A DNA stretch of 64,000 nt from Veillonella sp. 3891 (GCF_003992315.1 NZ_RQVE01000001.1:156195-220194), one strand, 5' to 3'. Shown: positions 16,562 to 26,869, counted from the first letter of the stretch. A program made the numbers and translations. Notes: generated by a model not told the origin, from the sequence alone.

Positions 16562-17875
16562 ATGGCAGTACTAAAAAGACTTGGCTTATCTGGTTGGATT
16601 GTCATTGGCCTATTAGCGGGCGTACTAGTAGGTTCAGTAGCACCAGATTTTGCAAAACAATTGAAACCATTAGGTGATGTATTTATTCGTATGATTAAAA
16701 TGATCGTAGTACCGTTGATTTTTAGTTCCCTTGTAATGGGTATCGCTGGTACCGGTGACTTTAAGAAATTAGGTCGCTTAGGGGGCAAAGCCATTTTATG
16801 GTTTGAAATTGCCACTACGATTGCATTATTTGTAGGTTTATTTGTAGTTAACGTATTTGAACCAGGCGTAGGAGTGAACTTAACAGCTACTGGTAATGCG
16901 GTAGATATTGCCAATAAAGCGGCTGCAAAAGGCGAGATGGATCATATCCAAATGTTGGTAAACATCATTCCAACGAATATCGTAGATGCCATGGCTCGTG
17001 GTGATATGTTGCAAATTATCTTCTTTAGCTGTATGTTTGCCATTGCTGCAGCAAGTATTGGTAAAGAAGGAAAACAAATTGTTGAACTTTCCAAAGATTT
17101 AGCACACATCATGTTCAAAGTGACACACTATGTAATGTATGTGTCTCCTATCGGTATCTTCGGTGCCATTGCGTACACAGTAGGTAACTTCGGATTAGGT
17201 ATGCTAGTACCATTGTTGAAACTTGTGTTTACATTATATGGTGGTTTGGCATTCTTCTTAATTATTGTAATTGCAATCGGTTCTTTCTTTACGAAAGTTA
17301 ATTTATTCAAACTTGGTAAAGTGTTGAAAGAGCCAATCGTGTTAGCATTCTCTACAGCGGCTTCTGAAGCTGCGTTGCCAATTGCGATGGAAAAATTAAA
17401 AAAAGTAGGCATTCCAAACCAAGTGGTAAGTTTTGTGTTACCGTTGGGATACACATTTAACTTGGATGGATCCACATTGTATTCTTCTCTAGCAGTGGTG
17501 TTTATCTCCCAAGTGTACGGGATACCATTCCCTATTGAACAACAATTGTTGATGGTATTAACATTGATGTTGTCTACCAAAGGGATTGCCGCAGTACCGG
17601 GGGCATCCTTGATCGTTATTGCCGGAACAGCAGCAGCCTTTGGCTTGCCAGTAGAAGGCTTAGCCTTAATTCTTGGTGTAGACCGTATCCTAGATATGGC
17701 TCGTACGGTATGTAACTTATCTGGTAACTGTCTAGCAGCAGCCATTGTAGGTCGTTGGGAAAACGAAGTATCTGCGGAACGCTTAACAGAGTTAATGGAA
17801 CATCCGTTGACTGACGAAGAAGTCGAGGCATTAGAACAAGCTAGTTTTGAACATGTTGGTAAACAACAGGCATAA
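16562..17875 (+). CDS. Dicarboxylate/amino acid:cation symporter, copy 1
   Basis: A 437-residue DAACS-family transporter (GltP/GltT/DctA type). It has the family signatures PLIFSSLVMGIAGTGD, the serine-rich re-entrant region AFSTAASEAALPIA, the NLDGSTLY segment, and the ALILGVDRILDMARTVCN stretch that carries the substrate-binding Asp. About eight helices plus two hairpins are expected. It would take up glutamate, aspartate or C4-dicarboxylates with H+ or Na+; the choice cannot be read here. A paralogue of about 80% identity by eye lies 775 bp downstream with a near-copy of the leader, so a recent tandem duplication is likely. Confidence 0.9.
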   Translation: MAVLKRLGLSGWIVIGLLAGVLVGSVAPDFAKQLKPLGDVFIRMIKMIVVPLIFSSLVMGIAGTGDFKKLGRLGGKAILWFEIATTIALFVGLFVVNVFEPGVGVNLTATGNAVDIANKAAAKGEMDHIQMLVNIIPTNIVDAMARGDMLQIIFFSCMFAIAAASIGKEGKQIVELSKDLAHIMFKVTHYVMYVSPIGIFGAIAYTVGNFGLGMLVPLLKLVFTLYGGLAFFLIIVIAIGSFFTKVNLFKLGKVLKEPIVLAFSTAASEAALPIAMEKLKKVGIPNQVVSFVLPLGYTFNLDGSTLYSSLAVVFISQVYGIPFPIEQQLLMVLTLMLSTKGIAAVPGASLIVIAGTAAAFGLPVEGLALILGVDRILDMARTVCNLSGNCLAAAIVGRWENEVSAERLTELMEHPLTDEEVEALEQASFEHVGKQQA

Positions 17876-17907
17876 TTAGTTTTACTGATAGCATTGAAAT
17901 AGTACAT

Positions 17908-18030
17908 AAGGGGCTGTAACAAAATAGAGCCAAATAAAACAGAGGAAAGTTGATCAAAAAGTATCAACTTTCCTCTATTTTTTATATTTTATAGGTAAAT
18001 GTAAATATGTACATTTTGTTACAGGCCCTT
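17908..18030. repeat. Nested palindromic element
   Basis: The outer arms AAGGGGCTGTAACAAAAT and ATTTTGTTACAGGCCCTT enclose a second perfect 14-bp stem, AGAGGAAAGTTGAT (17941-17954) with ATCAACTTTCCTCT (17963-17976), followed by ATTTTTT. The inner stem works as a terminator for the symporter gene. The outer arms look like the ends of a small MITE, but no target duplication was seen. Confidence 0.55.
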
Positions 18031-18505
18031 TTGATATATTGTGATAGTAGACTATATAGTTGCGTATAAGGAAATAGGGCGGTAGAAAGGTTCTGGGAAC
18101 GGTGGAATAAAAAAAGTAAGCCAGACAAGAAAAAATACCATGACCATCTTTGAGATGTTCATGGTATTTGTTGATAGAGTTCTTTAGGTCATCTGTAGGG
18201 AAGAGTAGAGGAGAAGACCTAAAGATGTGAATGAAGGATGTCTATCTATACACGACATACCATAGAGGTAGCATGGTAGAGGTAGTTGGTTATGTCGTAT
18301 ACATATATTATGAGGCCCTATAAAAGGAGTTGAGGAGTTTATAATATACGTACATCACTTCACAAGAAAGAGAGTATCATAGTGTTGCTACTCTTTATGT
18401 GTAGTATAAACTAGAAACGTCAAAAGAATGTCAAAATATAAAACTTTTTATTAAAAATTTCTTGAAAAAAGATTTGTATATTTTTTGTGTACACTAATTG
18501 TACTA
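18031..18505. other. Hairpin-rich intergenic region
   Basis: Contains AAATACCATGA...TCATGGTATTT (18133-18169), CTTTAGGTC...GACCTAAAG (about 18182-18223), TATACACGACATA paired with TATGTCGTATA (about 18248-18302), and AGAGTA...TACTCT near 18371-18396. No reading frame or RNA family was recognised. It may be an unrecognised RNA gene or a degenerate insertion. Confidence 0.5.
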
Positions 18506-18605
18506 TTGTATCTCTGTAAAGGATTTGTTATAATACTTTCTATAGAATTTTAGGATAGGTTTTGAAAGAGACATTCTGTACTTGTACACCATCGCCTCTT
18601 TTTAT
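18506..18605 (+). promoter_or_regulatory. Promoter and attenuator-like leader, symporter gene 2
   Basis: TTGTAT-17-TATAAT (18506-18534) is followed by TTTCTATAGAATTTTA and a hairpin (AAAGAG with CCTCTTT, inner GTAC/GTAC) ending in T residues. The order and key words match the leader at 16422-16520, although the spacer sequence differs. Confidence 0.6.
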
Positions 18606-18649
18606 ATAACCTGAGCAAGTATTGGTATGTAAAAAGGAGATTCTATACT

Positions 18650-19957
18650 ATGTTAAAGAAAATTGGACTGTCCGGGTGGATAGGCATCGGCCTCTTGGCT
18701 GGTGTGTTGGTAGGTGCAGTGGCACCAGATTTTGCGAAACAATTAAAACCTTTAGGTGATGTATTTATTCGCATGATTAAAATGATCGTAGTACCTTTAA
18801 TTTTTAGCTCCCTAGTCATGGGTATCGCTGGCACAGGGGATTTTAAAAAATTAGGCCGCCTTGGGGGAAAAGCGATCCTATGGTTTGAATTAGCTACTAC
18901 GTTGGCACTATTTATTGCGCTGTTTGCCGTGAATGTAGTAGAACCAGGAGTGGGTGTGAATTTGACGGCGAGTGGTGGCGCTACAGATATCGTTAACAAA
19001 GCAGCCTCCAAAGGTCAAATGGACCATGTGCAAATGTTAGTGAATATTATTCCAACAAATATTATTGACGCCATGGCTCGTGGAGATATGTTACAAATTA
19101 TCTTCTTTAGCTGTATGTTTGCTATTGCAGCAGCAAGTTTGGGTAAAGAGGGAAAACAAATTGTAGACTTATCAAAAAGTATAGCCCACATCATGTTTAG
19201 GGTAACTCATTATGTCATGTATATTTCCCCTATCGGTATTTTTGGTGCCATTGCGTATACAGTAGGTGCCTTTGGGATTGAAATGCTGATTCCATTATTA
19301 AAATTAGTATTTACTTTATATGCAGGGCTAATTGTGTTCCTTACTATCGTACTGGGCATTGCATCGGCTTTAACAAAAGTGAACTTATTTAAATTATTCT
19401 TCGCACTGAAAGAGCCTACTATCCTAGCGTTTACAACCGCTGCATCGGAAGCCGCTTTACCAATTGCTATGGAAAAATTGAAAAAGATGGGGATTCCCAA
19501 TCACATTGTAAGTTTTGTGCTTCCTTTAGGATATACATTTAACTTAGATGGCTCCACATTGTATTCTGCATTAGCAGTTGTATTTATTGCACAAGTGTAT
19601 GGGGTACCATTCCCTATTGATCAACAAATTTTAATGATGATTACCTTGATGTTATCCACTAAAGGGATTGCAGGTGTACCAGGAGGTTCCTTGATTGTAG
19701 TAGCCGCTACTAGCGCAGCTTTTGGACTTCCGGTGGAAGGCTTAGCTTTAATTTTAGGCATTGACCGTGTGTTAGATATGGGCCGTACCGTATGTAACTT
19801 ATTAGGTAACTGCATTGCAGCGGCTATCGTAGGCCGTTGGGAACATGAAGTGTCTGCTGAAACATTGACCCGACATATCGAACATCCATTAACAGATGAA
19901 GAAGTAGCTGCATTAGAGCAAAAACACTTAGAAGCTATGGCGAACACGCATGCATAA
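18650..19957 (+). CDS. Dicarboxylate/amino acid:cation symporter, copy 2
   Basis: A 435-residue DAACS transporter with the same order of motifs as copy 1: SSLVMGIAGTGD, AFTTAASEAALPIA, NLDGSTLYSALAVV and LILGIDRVLDMGRTVCN. Differences concentrate in the central membrane segments and the C-terminal tail, where copy 1 ends ASFEHVGKQQA and this one KHLEAMANTHA. The start ATG at 18650 follows AAAAGGAG with a longer spacer than copy 1. Two tuned copies may differ in affinity or expression. Substrate remains uncertain between dicarboxylates and acidic amino acids. Confidence 0.9.
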   Translation: MLKKIGLSGWIGIGLLAGVLVGAVAPDFAKQLKPLGDVFIRMIKMIVVPLIFSSLVMGIAGTGDFKKLGRLGGKAILWFELATTLALFIALFAVNVVEPGVGVNLTASGGATDIVNKAASKGQMDHVQMLVNIIPTNIIDAMARGDMLQIIFFSCMFAIAAASLGKEGKQIVDLSKSIAHIMFRVTHYVMYISPIGIFGAIAYTVGAFGIEMLIPLLKLVFTLYAGLIVFLTIVLGIASALTKVNLFKLFFALKEPTILAFTTAASEAALPIAMEKLKKMGIPNHIVSFVLPLGYTFNLDGSTLYSALAVVFIAQVYGVPFPIDQQILMMITLMLSTKGIAGVPGGSLIVVAATSAAFGLPVEGLALILGIDRVLDMGRTVCNLLGNCIAAAIVGRWEHEVSAETLTRHIEHPLTDEEVAALEQKHLEAMANTHA

Positions 19958-19976
19958 TAGAATATAAAATATCTAG

Positions 19977-20016
19977 ACACCATATGTATCTTTCACAGGT
20001 ATATATGGTGTTTTTA
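19977..20016 (+). terminator. Terminator of symporter gene 2
   Basis: ACACCATATGTA pairs with TATATATGGTGT, followed by TTTT, 20 bp past the stop. Confidence 0.8.
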
Positions 20017-20206
20017 TAACTTGTTATAGATATGTTTTTTGCATTTATTAATAGACGAAATATGTAAATTCGTTGTATGATGTTCATAATAAACTATTTC
20101 TTTACTATAGTACTAGTGAAAAGTATGGCAGTTTGTAAAGATAAAGAATTGTAGTAAGGTTGTAACAGTCATGCAAGTGTATGACGATACATAAGGAGGG
20201 AGACAT

Positions 20207-21877
20207 ATGTTAAGTGATATTGAAATTGCTCAACAAGCTGAGATGAAACCAATTGTAGAGATTGCTAAAGGATGCAATCTAACAGAAGATGAGTTGGAAT
20301 TATATGGAAAATATAAAGCAAAAGTATCTTTTGATGCGATGGAACGTTTGCAAGATGCACCCAATGGTAAGTTGGTACTAGTCACAGCCATCACACCTAC
20401 GCCAGCAGGGGAAGGCAAGTCTACCACCACGATTGGATTGACACAAGCTTTACAACAAATTGGTGTAAATAGTATTGCCGTGTTGCGTGAACCATCCTTG
20501 GGCCCTGTGTTTGGCGTTAAAGGTGGTGCTGCTGGTGGTGGTTATGCGCAGGTAGTGCCAATGGAGGATATTAACCTTCATTTTACAGGAGATATGCATG
20601 CTATTACGGCGGCTAATAACTTATTGTCAGCAATGATTGACAATCATATTTTCCAAGGTAATGCACTACAAATTGACGTACGTCGTATTAGTTGGAAACG
20701 TGTATTAGATATGAATGATCGTGCTTTGCGCAATGTGGTCATTGGCATGGGTGGACCTATGAGTGGTGTACCACGGGAAGATCATTTTATGATTACCGTA
20801 GCCTCTGAAATTATGGCTATTCTATGCTTGGCTCGTGATTTAGAAGATTTAAAAGCACGATTTGGTCGTATTGTCATTGGTACAAACCTATCTGGAGAGC
20901 CTGTGTTTGTCCACCAATTGGGTTGTGAAGGGGCAATGGCACTCCTTATGAAAGACGCTATCAAACCGAACTTAGTACAAACGTTAGAGCATACACCAGT
21001 ATTGATTCATGGAGGTCCATTTGCGAATATTGCTCATGGATGTAATTCGATCATTGCTACTAAGCTAGGACTAAAATTAGGCGATGTAGTCATTACAGAA
21101 GCAGGATTTGGTGCTGATTTAGGGGCAGAGAAATTCTTACATATTAAATGTCATTATGGAGATATCTTCCCTGATGCGGTGGTCATCGTAGCGACTATTC
21201 GAGCTTTAAAAATGCATGGAGGCGTGCCAAAATCAGAGTTGACCAAAGAAAATGTAAAAGCTTTAGAACGGGGATTTGTGAACCTAGGAAAACAAATTGC
21301 CAATATGAGAGCCTTTGGCTTGCCAGTATTAGTGAGCATTAATAAATTTGCTACAGATACACCAGCGGAAATCGATGCGTTATTACAATTGTGCGATCAC
21401 TATGGTGTGGATGTGAGCCTTAATGAATGCTGGGAAAAAGGTGGCGCTGGCGGTATTGATATGGCGAAACAAGTGATGGGTATGTTGGAAGGAACAGACA
21501 TCAAGCCAACTGCTTTATACGATGTGAAAGATAGTATCCCTAATAAGTTAACGGCGATTGTAAAAGAAATTTATGGTGGCAATGGTGTAGAATTTACCAG
21601 TGCAGCGAAAAAGCAAATTGCGCAATTAGAAGGCTGGGGACTGGCGGATTTACCAGTATGTGTGGCAAAAACACAATACTCCTTAAGTGATAATCCAGAG
21701 CTATTAGGAGCTCCTACAGATTTCACCATTACTGTACAAGATGTGCGGATTGCCAATGGAGCTGGATTCATTGTGTGTCAAACAAGTAATATTATGGTTA
21801 TGCCTGGGCTACCAAAACAACCAGCTGCTCTTGGCATGGATGTCACAGCAGAAGGGACTATTAAAGGATTATTTTAG
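20207..21877 (+). CDS. fhs: Formate-tetrahydrofolate ligase
   Basis: A 556-residue enzyme that makes 10-formyl-tetrahydrofolate from formate, THF and ATP. It has the ATP loop [16 protein letters not shown] near residue 62, [19 protein letters not shown] near 100, and the C-terminal [14 protein letters not shown] stretch; length is the family standard. It feeds purine synthesis and, with the next gene, interconverts one-carbon folates. AAGGAGGG lies 8 bp upstream of the start. The FchA-like gene follows within 10 bp, so the two form an operon, perhaps continuing through the regulator and permease downstream. Confidence 0.95.
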   Translation: MLSDIEIAQQAEMKPIVEIAKGCNLTEDELELYGKYKAKVSFDAMERLQDAPNGKLVLVTAITPTPAGEGKSTTTIGLTQALQQIGVNSIAVLREPSLGPVFGVKGGAAGGGYAQVVPMEDINLHFTGDMHAITAANNLLSAMIDNHIFQGNALQIDVRRISWKRVLDMNDRALRNVVIGMGGPMSGVPREDHFMITVASEIMAILCLARDLEDLKARFGRIVIGTNLSGEPVFVHQLGCEGAMALLMKDAIKPNLVQTLEHTPVLIHGGPFANIAHGCNSIIATKLGLKLGDVVITEAGFGADLGAEKFLHIKCHYGDIFPDAVVIVATIRALKMHGGVPKSELTKENVKALERGFVNLGKQIANMRAFGLPVLVSINKFATDTPAEIDALLQLCDHYGVDVSLNECWEKGGAGGIDMAKQVMGMLEGTDIKPTALYDVKDSIPNKLTAIVKEIYGGNGVEFTSAAKKQIAQLEGWGLADLPVCVAKTQYSLSDNPELLGAPTDFTITVQDVRIANGAGFIVCQTSNIMVMPGLPKQPAALGMDVTAEGTIKGLF

Positions 21878-21885
21878 GAGGAATG

Positions 21886-22506
21886 ATGGAATTACATAAT
21901 GCATCTGTATTAGACTTTATTCGGGACCTTGGTTCTAGTGCGCCCGCACCAGGTGGCGGTAGTGTGGCAGCTATTAATGGAGCTACCGCAGCGGCTTTAA
22001 TTGAAATGGTAGCGAATTTAACGATTGGGAATGCAAAGTATGAAGCGGTTCACGAGGAAATGAAAAGCATTCAAGAAGCTATGTGCCAAGTGAAAGAAGA
22101 GTTTGTGTACTTTATCAATAAAGATAGTGCTGCTTTTATGGAGTTAATGGGAGCTTTCAAGCTGCCGAAAGAAACAGAAGAAGAAAAAACATTCCGTAAA
22201 ACAGAAATACAACGGACCACGAAACAAGCTGCCTTGGTGCCTTATGAAATTGGTAAATTGGCGTATACCTTATTACCATTGGCGGAAACAGTCATTGTAA
22301 AAGGAAATGCTAATGCTATTACGGATGGAATGATTGCTGTCATTAATGCAAACGCCGCTGTAAAGAGTGCTTTTTTAAATGTGAAAATCAATCTAGGCTC
22401 TATACAGGATGCGGAGTTTGTAAAACAATTGGCACACAGCATGGAAGAGATAGAATCTGTGTTAGATACAGAGGAACAACGATTGTTAGGTCTTGCTAAG
22501 TTATAA
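21886..22506 (+). CDS. fchA: Methenyl-THF cyclohydrolase/cyclodeaminase family (FchA-like)
   Basis: A 206-residue all-helical protein of the formiminotransferase-cyclodeaminase C-terminal family. The diagnostic APAPGGGSVAAINGATAAAL loop is near residue 21, with NANAAVKSAFLNVKINL near 155. Directly after formate-THF ligase it most likely opens 5,10-methenyl-THF to 10-formyl-THF, as FchA does in acetogens and purine fermenters; ammonia release from formimino-THF in histidine breakdown is the alternative. Two ATG codons stand in tandem. I chose the second (21886) because AGGAGG ends only 1 bp before the first. Confidence 0.8.
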   Translation: MELHNASVLDFIRDLGSSAPAPGGGSVAAINGATAAALIEMVANLTIGNAKYEAVHEEMKSIQEAMCQVKEEFVYFINKDSAAFMELMGAFKLPKETEEEKTFRKTEIQRTTKQAALVPYEIGKLAYTLLPLAETVIVKGNANAITDGMIAVINANAAVKSAFLNVKINLGSIQDAEFVKQLAHSMEEIESVLDTEEQRLLGLAKL

Positions 22507-22536
22507 GACGCATCATAATGGAATGAAGGAAATCAT

Positions 22537-25500
22537 ATGGGGATAGAAATTCATTTATTAGGGACACCACGGATACAAGTAGATGGGCAAGATGTCTTTT
22601 TTACGTATGGCAAAGTGCAAGCGCTCATTTATTATATGGTGGTGAAAGGAGTAGCCCTCCGAGATGAAATCAGTGGTTTATTGTGGCCGGAAAAATCAGA
22701 GGTCAACGCCAGAAAAAACTTAAGAAATGCCATTTATGAGGCAAAAAAGCTATTGGGGGCAGATGTATTTGTATCACCGAGAAATGCTGTATTACAATGG
22801 AATCCCACGTCGCATATCTATGTGGATGTGCATCAATTTCAAAGGAATCCTAAACAATATATAGATATTTACAAAGGGGAATTTTTACAAGGGTTTTATG
22901 TAAAAGATGCAGAGGCCTATGAGGACTGGTATTTAGGGGAACGAAGTCGATTAAAATCCATGTATATGGAGGCGGTTTATGACCTAGTAGACACAGGAAT
23001 TGAGGAAAAAAATATCGCCTGCATTGAGCGATATATTCCGGTCCTATTGTCCTATGATCCCTATAACGAAGAGCGGTTTAGTGCAATTTTGGAACTGATC
23101 ATGAGCCAAGGTTTCACGACCATGGGAAAACAATTATACCATCAACTACAATGTATTTATGCAGATGATTTAGATGAAAGTGTACCTAATTCGCTTCGGG
23201 AAGCTATGCATTTACCGAATGTGCAAAAGCAAGAGGCAGTATCTTTTGTAGAACATACAATGTTGAAAGGCCGTGATGCGGAAGCAGGGGAGGTACAAAA
23301 GTATTTGCACTATTTTGAGGATACCCCATTAGCCTTGCGTATCACAGGAGATACAGGAAGCGGTAAAACAAGTCTCGTAGAATATATACGAGATAAAGTA
23401 GAACCCTATCGATGTGTGTTAGAAAGCCAATGTTATGAAGAGGAACAAGGCTTGCTATTGCATGCGTGGATTCCTATTGTAGGAAAGATACTGGAAGAGA
23501 TCGAATTACAAGGTCTGGAAAACATCGAATTACGGCGTATTTATGAAATCTTTCCACAGTTAGATCGACGTATGGCTCGAGACTTGGGCTTTTTAGAAGT
23601 AACGGAAGCATTGCCTTTTGATGTAGTGTACCAAGCAGTATCAAATCTGCTAGAACAGGTGTCGGAAGAAATTCCTTTTACATTGATTTTTGAGGATGTG
23701 CAATGGATGGACTCCTTAAGTTTTTCTTTATTGAGTTTATTGCTGTTACATCATAGGTCTGAACGTCTTATGATCATTGTCACTGACGTAGAGGAAGTAA
23801 AAGGCATGCATCAACGAACCTTACAAAGCTTAGAACAACAGAAAGTATTGCAAAGTGTTTCCTTGTTGCCATTGTCAGACGAACGGATGCGAGCCTTTAT
23901 TCTCGACCGAGAGCCTACGTTACGGGATACAGATATAGTGGATCAATTGGTGGAAGTCAGTCGAGGTAATCTGTTGGTGCTCATAGAAAGTATGCAATTA
24001 TGGAAAGAATATGGCTCCATTTATGGATTGACCAAAGATATGGAACTGCTCTATAGCAAGAAATGCGATACTTTATCGGAAGAAGAACGAAAATTGGTGG
24101 ATTTTATCAGTTTATTCTACAATGAAGCACCATTGGGCATGATTGAATACTATATGGGCTTGGATAAATTGCGTCTTTTACAAACCTTAGAGGAATTGGA
24201 AAGAAAAGGATTCATTGATTACCGTACACAACATGGTGAAGTGCAATACAGTTTGCGCCAATATAAGTGTAAAGAGTATTTACGGGACCAAATGGCAATG
24301 GACCGGCGTCAAATTTTGCATGCCTATTTAGGGGAAGCCTGGGAAAAACGATTGACTCACTCCAAGGAAGATATGATTCGCTATAAGCAACTGGAATTTC
24401 ACTTCCGTGAAGCGGGACAATACCAAAAAGCGTTAATGTATAAATTGAAGTCTTTTATGCATTATTTAAACTTTAATAAAGATGCCTCTCCAGAACTTGG
24501 CGTAGGAGAATTATCCTCTGTCTATGCAGGGTACTTTATGGGAGAAGTAACGGGAAAAGCCTTACAGGAAATAGAAGACGAGTTAGACTATGTGTACACA
24601 TTGTATGGAGACGTGCCAGATGTGCGTGCTTTAGAATTACCTTACCTATATGGAGCAGGCAAATACTATATGAGTATTGGTGATAAAGAACGAGGCTTAC
24701 GATACTTTCAAGAATTATTAGAAGAAAGTACAGAGCAAGAAGCATCAAATTATAAGTTGAAAGCTTATAAAGAGATGATTTATTATCACTTACAAATGCG
24801 CCATGTTCTTGAAATACATCAATACACGTCCAAGGCGTTGGACCTAGCAGAACAGTATCATTTCAAAAAAGAAATAGGTGTTATACTGCGATTGAAAGCA
24901 TTGGCATTCATTATGGAAGGTGCAGTAGAGCAAGCGGCTCCGCTCTTAACAGAATCCATACGATTATTTTCAGTAACCCAAACGGTAGCGCGCAGATATG
25001 CTATCAATATCGGGGCTGCGTATAACTACTTGGGAGATATTGAAAAAAGTCGGTCTCGCCTAGAGACAGCATTAGAGATGTATCAAAAAGCACTGGACTA
25101 CTGCGACAAAACAGAGTTATATAGTTCATGGATTGTATTTGCCACCAATGCAGGTATGACTGCCTTTGCATTGCAGAAATATGAATTAGCGACCACGTAT
25201 TTTCAAAAGTCCTATGAATTATGCTTGCAATATACCATAAGTCGACGGAGACCGACTATTGAGGCGTACCTTGGGTTGTTAGCACGAATTCAAGGGGATA
25301 TACATACAGCTGTGTCCTATTTGGAATCTGCCCAATCTCATGGCGTAGTAGAGCAACATGGACAAGAAGTTGGGCGCGTGCATTGGGCTATTTGTTTCCT
25401 CAAAACTGAGTATCCTAGTGCAGAGGTGGACCAAGCGTTTTCTGAAAGTTTGGCTACCTATGGTACAATAGCATTGCAACAATTAGATGGCTATGGAGAT

Positions 25501-25545
25501 GTATGGGAACGAACGTACCTAACACAGTTGCTCCAAGCCGAGTAA
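22537..25545 (+). CDS. Large BTAD/AAA/TPR transcription regulator (SARP/LAL-like)
   Basis: A 1002-residue protein. Residues 1-100 form an OmpR-like winged helix (IHLLGTPRIQVDG, LLWPEKSEVNARKNLRNAIYEAKK). A BTAD-type TPR segment follows to about 230 (YIDIYKGEFLQGFY, YDPYNEERFSAILELI). An AAA/NACHT-type ATPase has a P-loop, GDTGSGKTS, near 271 and a Walker B, LIFEDVQWMDS, near 383. The last 350 residues are TPR-like helical repeats. Such proteins act as ligand-sensing activators, best known in actinomycetes. It lies 30 bp after fchA and 22 bp before a permease, so it may sense a metabolite of that operon. Target and ligand are unknown. Confidence 0.8.
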   Translation: MGIEIHLLGTPRIQVDGQDVFFTYGKVQALIYYMVVKGVALRDEISGLLWPEKSEVNARKNLRNAIYEAKKLLGADVFVSPRNAVLQWNPTSHIYVDVHQFQRNPKQYIDIYKGEFLQGFYVKDAEAYEDWYLGERSRLKSMYMEAVYDLVDTGIEEKNIACIERYIPVLLSYDPYNEERFSAILELIMSQGFTTMGKQLYHQLQCIYADDLDESVPNSLREAMHLPNVQKQEAVSFVEHTMLKGRDAEAGEVQKYLHYFEDTPLALRITGDTGSGKTSLVEYIRDKVEPYRCVLESQCYEEEQGLLLHAWIPIVGKILEEIELQGLENIELRRIYEIFPQLDRRMARDLGFLEVTEALPFDVVYQAVSNLLEQVSEEIPFTLIFEDVQWMDSLSFSLLSLLLLHHRSERLMIIVTDVEEVKGMHQRTLQSLEQQKVLQSVSLLPLSDERMRAFILDREPTLRDTDIVDQLVEVSRGNLLVLIESMQLWKEYGSIYGLTKDMELLYSKKCDTLSEEERKLVDFISLFYNEAPLGMIEYYMGLDKLRLLQTLEELERKGFIDYRTQHGEVQYSLRQYKCKEYLRDQMAMDRRQILHAYLGEAWEKRLTHSKEDMIRYKQLEFHFREAGQYQKALMYKLKSFMHYLNFNKDASPELGVGELSSVYAGYFMGEVTGKALQEIEDELDYVYTLYGDVPDVRALELPYLYGAGKYYMSIGDKERGLRYFQELLEESTEQEASNYKLKAYKEMIYYHLQMRHVLEIHQYTSKALDLAEQYHFKKEIGVILRLKALAFIMEGAVEQAAPLLTESIRLFSVTQTVARRYAINIGAAYNYLGDIEKSRSRLETALEMYQKALDYCDKTELYSSWIVFATNAGMTAFALQKYELATTYFQKSYELCLQYTISRRRPTIEAYLGLLARIQGDIHTAVSYLESAQSHGVVEQHGQEVGRVHWAICFLKTEYPSAEVDQAFSESLATYGTIALQQLDGYGDVWERTYLTQLLQAE

Positions 25546-25567
25546 GTACAAAAGAAGGAGATCCTAC

Positions 25568-26869
25568 ATGGATATAGTGTTAAACCCCATAGTCTTATCA
25601 GTCATCGCCATGTCGATTCTGTGTTTGCTGCGATTTAACGTGTTGTTATCAGTTATCGTAGCTTCATTGGTAGCAGGTCTGGCAGGGGGCATGACGGTAA
25701 CCACTACGATTGAGTCTTTAATCGGTGGTATGGGTGGCAATTCGGAAACCGCATTCAGTTATATTTTATTGGGCGCCTTAGCCATTGTCATTGGGCGATC
25801 TGGGCTAGCTACAGTTGTGACTAAGAAGATTACCAATATTGTAGGTACAAAAAAAGTAGCATTTACCTTGCTCATCGCCTTTGTATCCTGTTTTTCACAA
25901 AATTTAATTCCTGTGCACATCGCTTTTATTCCTATTTTGATTCCACCTCTATTAGTGGTTATGAATCGTATGAAATTAGATCGTAGAGCAGTGGCATGCG
26001 CCTTAACATTTGGTCTAAAAGCACCTTATGTATCATTGCCAGTTGGCTTTGGATTGCTGTTTATGACCATTATCAAAGATCAAATGGTAGCCAACGGTGT
26101 GAATGTATCTATTTCAGATATAGCTTCTGTCATGTGGATCGGTGGTATATCAATGGTGGTAGGATTATTGCTTGCCATTGTGTACTATAGTCGAAACCGT
26201 GAGTATGAAGATATTGCGGTGGCACAAGAAGAAAGTGCCGATGAAGCATCTCGCATGACGGCGGATTGTTGGAAAGGCTTAGCGGGGGCAGCAGTAGCCT
26301 TTGTGGCGCAGCTCTATTTTAAATCTCTGCCGATAGGCGCTTTAGCTGGACTGGCAGTATTCTTTGCGACTGGCCTTATCAAATGGTCTAAAATGGATGA
26401 AGATGTGGATGGCGGTATTCGCATGATGGGGACTATAGCCTTTGTTATGTTGATAGCTGCAGGTTATGCGAATGTATTACGAGAAACAAACTCTGTAGAA
26501 CATTTAGTAGCAGCCACAGTATCTATTATTGACTCCAAATTAGTTGGGGCTATCGTGATGCTCGTTGTAGGACTACTGATTACTATGGGTATTGGTACAT
26601 CCTTTGGTACAATCCCTGTTATTGCCTCCATATATATCCCTATGGGATTGCATTTAGGGTTTTCTGTGCCAGCTATTATTTTGCTAATCGGTATCGCTGC
26701 GGCACTAGGTGATGCAGGGTCACCTGCATCGGATTCTACATTAGGACCTACATCAGGACTCAATGCAGATGGACAACATAATCATATATGGGATACTTGC
26801 GTACCAACGTTTATATTCTATGACATTACTTTGTTAATCGGTGGTGTTGTAGGCGCGCTAGTGTTATAA
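25568..26869 (+). CDS. YuiF-like Na+/H+ antiporter-family permease
   Basis: A 433-residue protein with about eleven membrane segments. It resembles the YuiF branch of the ion-transporter superfamily (Na+/H+ antiporter family, predicted amino acid carriers). Features are SCFSQNLIPVHIAFIPIL near 115, LKAPYVSLPVGFGLLF near 155, and GDAGSPASDSTLGPTSG near 380 followed by HIWDTC. The B. subtilis relative has been proposed to carry histidine, which would fit a formimino-folate role for the upstream genes, but this is inference. It is the last gene before a strong terminator. Confidence 0.75.
   Translation: MDIVLNPIVLSVIAMSILCLLRFNVLLSVIVASLVAGLAGGMTVTTTIESLIGGMGGNSETAFSYILLGALAIVIGRSGLATVVTKKITNIVGTKKVAFTLLIAFVSCFSQNLIPVHIAFIPILIPPLLVVMNRMKLDRRAVACALTFGLKAPYVSLPVGFGLLFMTIIKDQMVANGVNVSISDIASVMWIGGISMVVGLLLAIVYYSRNREYEDIAVAQEESADEASRMTADCWKGLAGAAVAFVAQLYFKSLPIGALAGLAVFFATGLIKWSKMDEDVDGGIRMMGTIAFVMLIAAGYANVLRETNSVEHLVAATVSIIDSKLVGAIVMLVVGLLITMGIGTSFGTIPVIASIYIPMGLHLGFSVPAIILLIGIAAALGDAGSPASDSTLGPTSGLNADGQHNHIWDTCVPTFIFYDITLLIGGVVGALVL

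Noticed and set aside
17128..17967. 279-residue open frame antisense to the first symporter gene
   Set aside because: Low-complexity product rich in N, T and P with no ribosome site; a shadow of the strong codon bias of the symporter gene.
24536..24748. Antisense frame in the large regulator gene
   Set aside because: Leucine/histidine-rich shadow without start signals.
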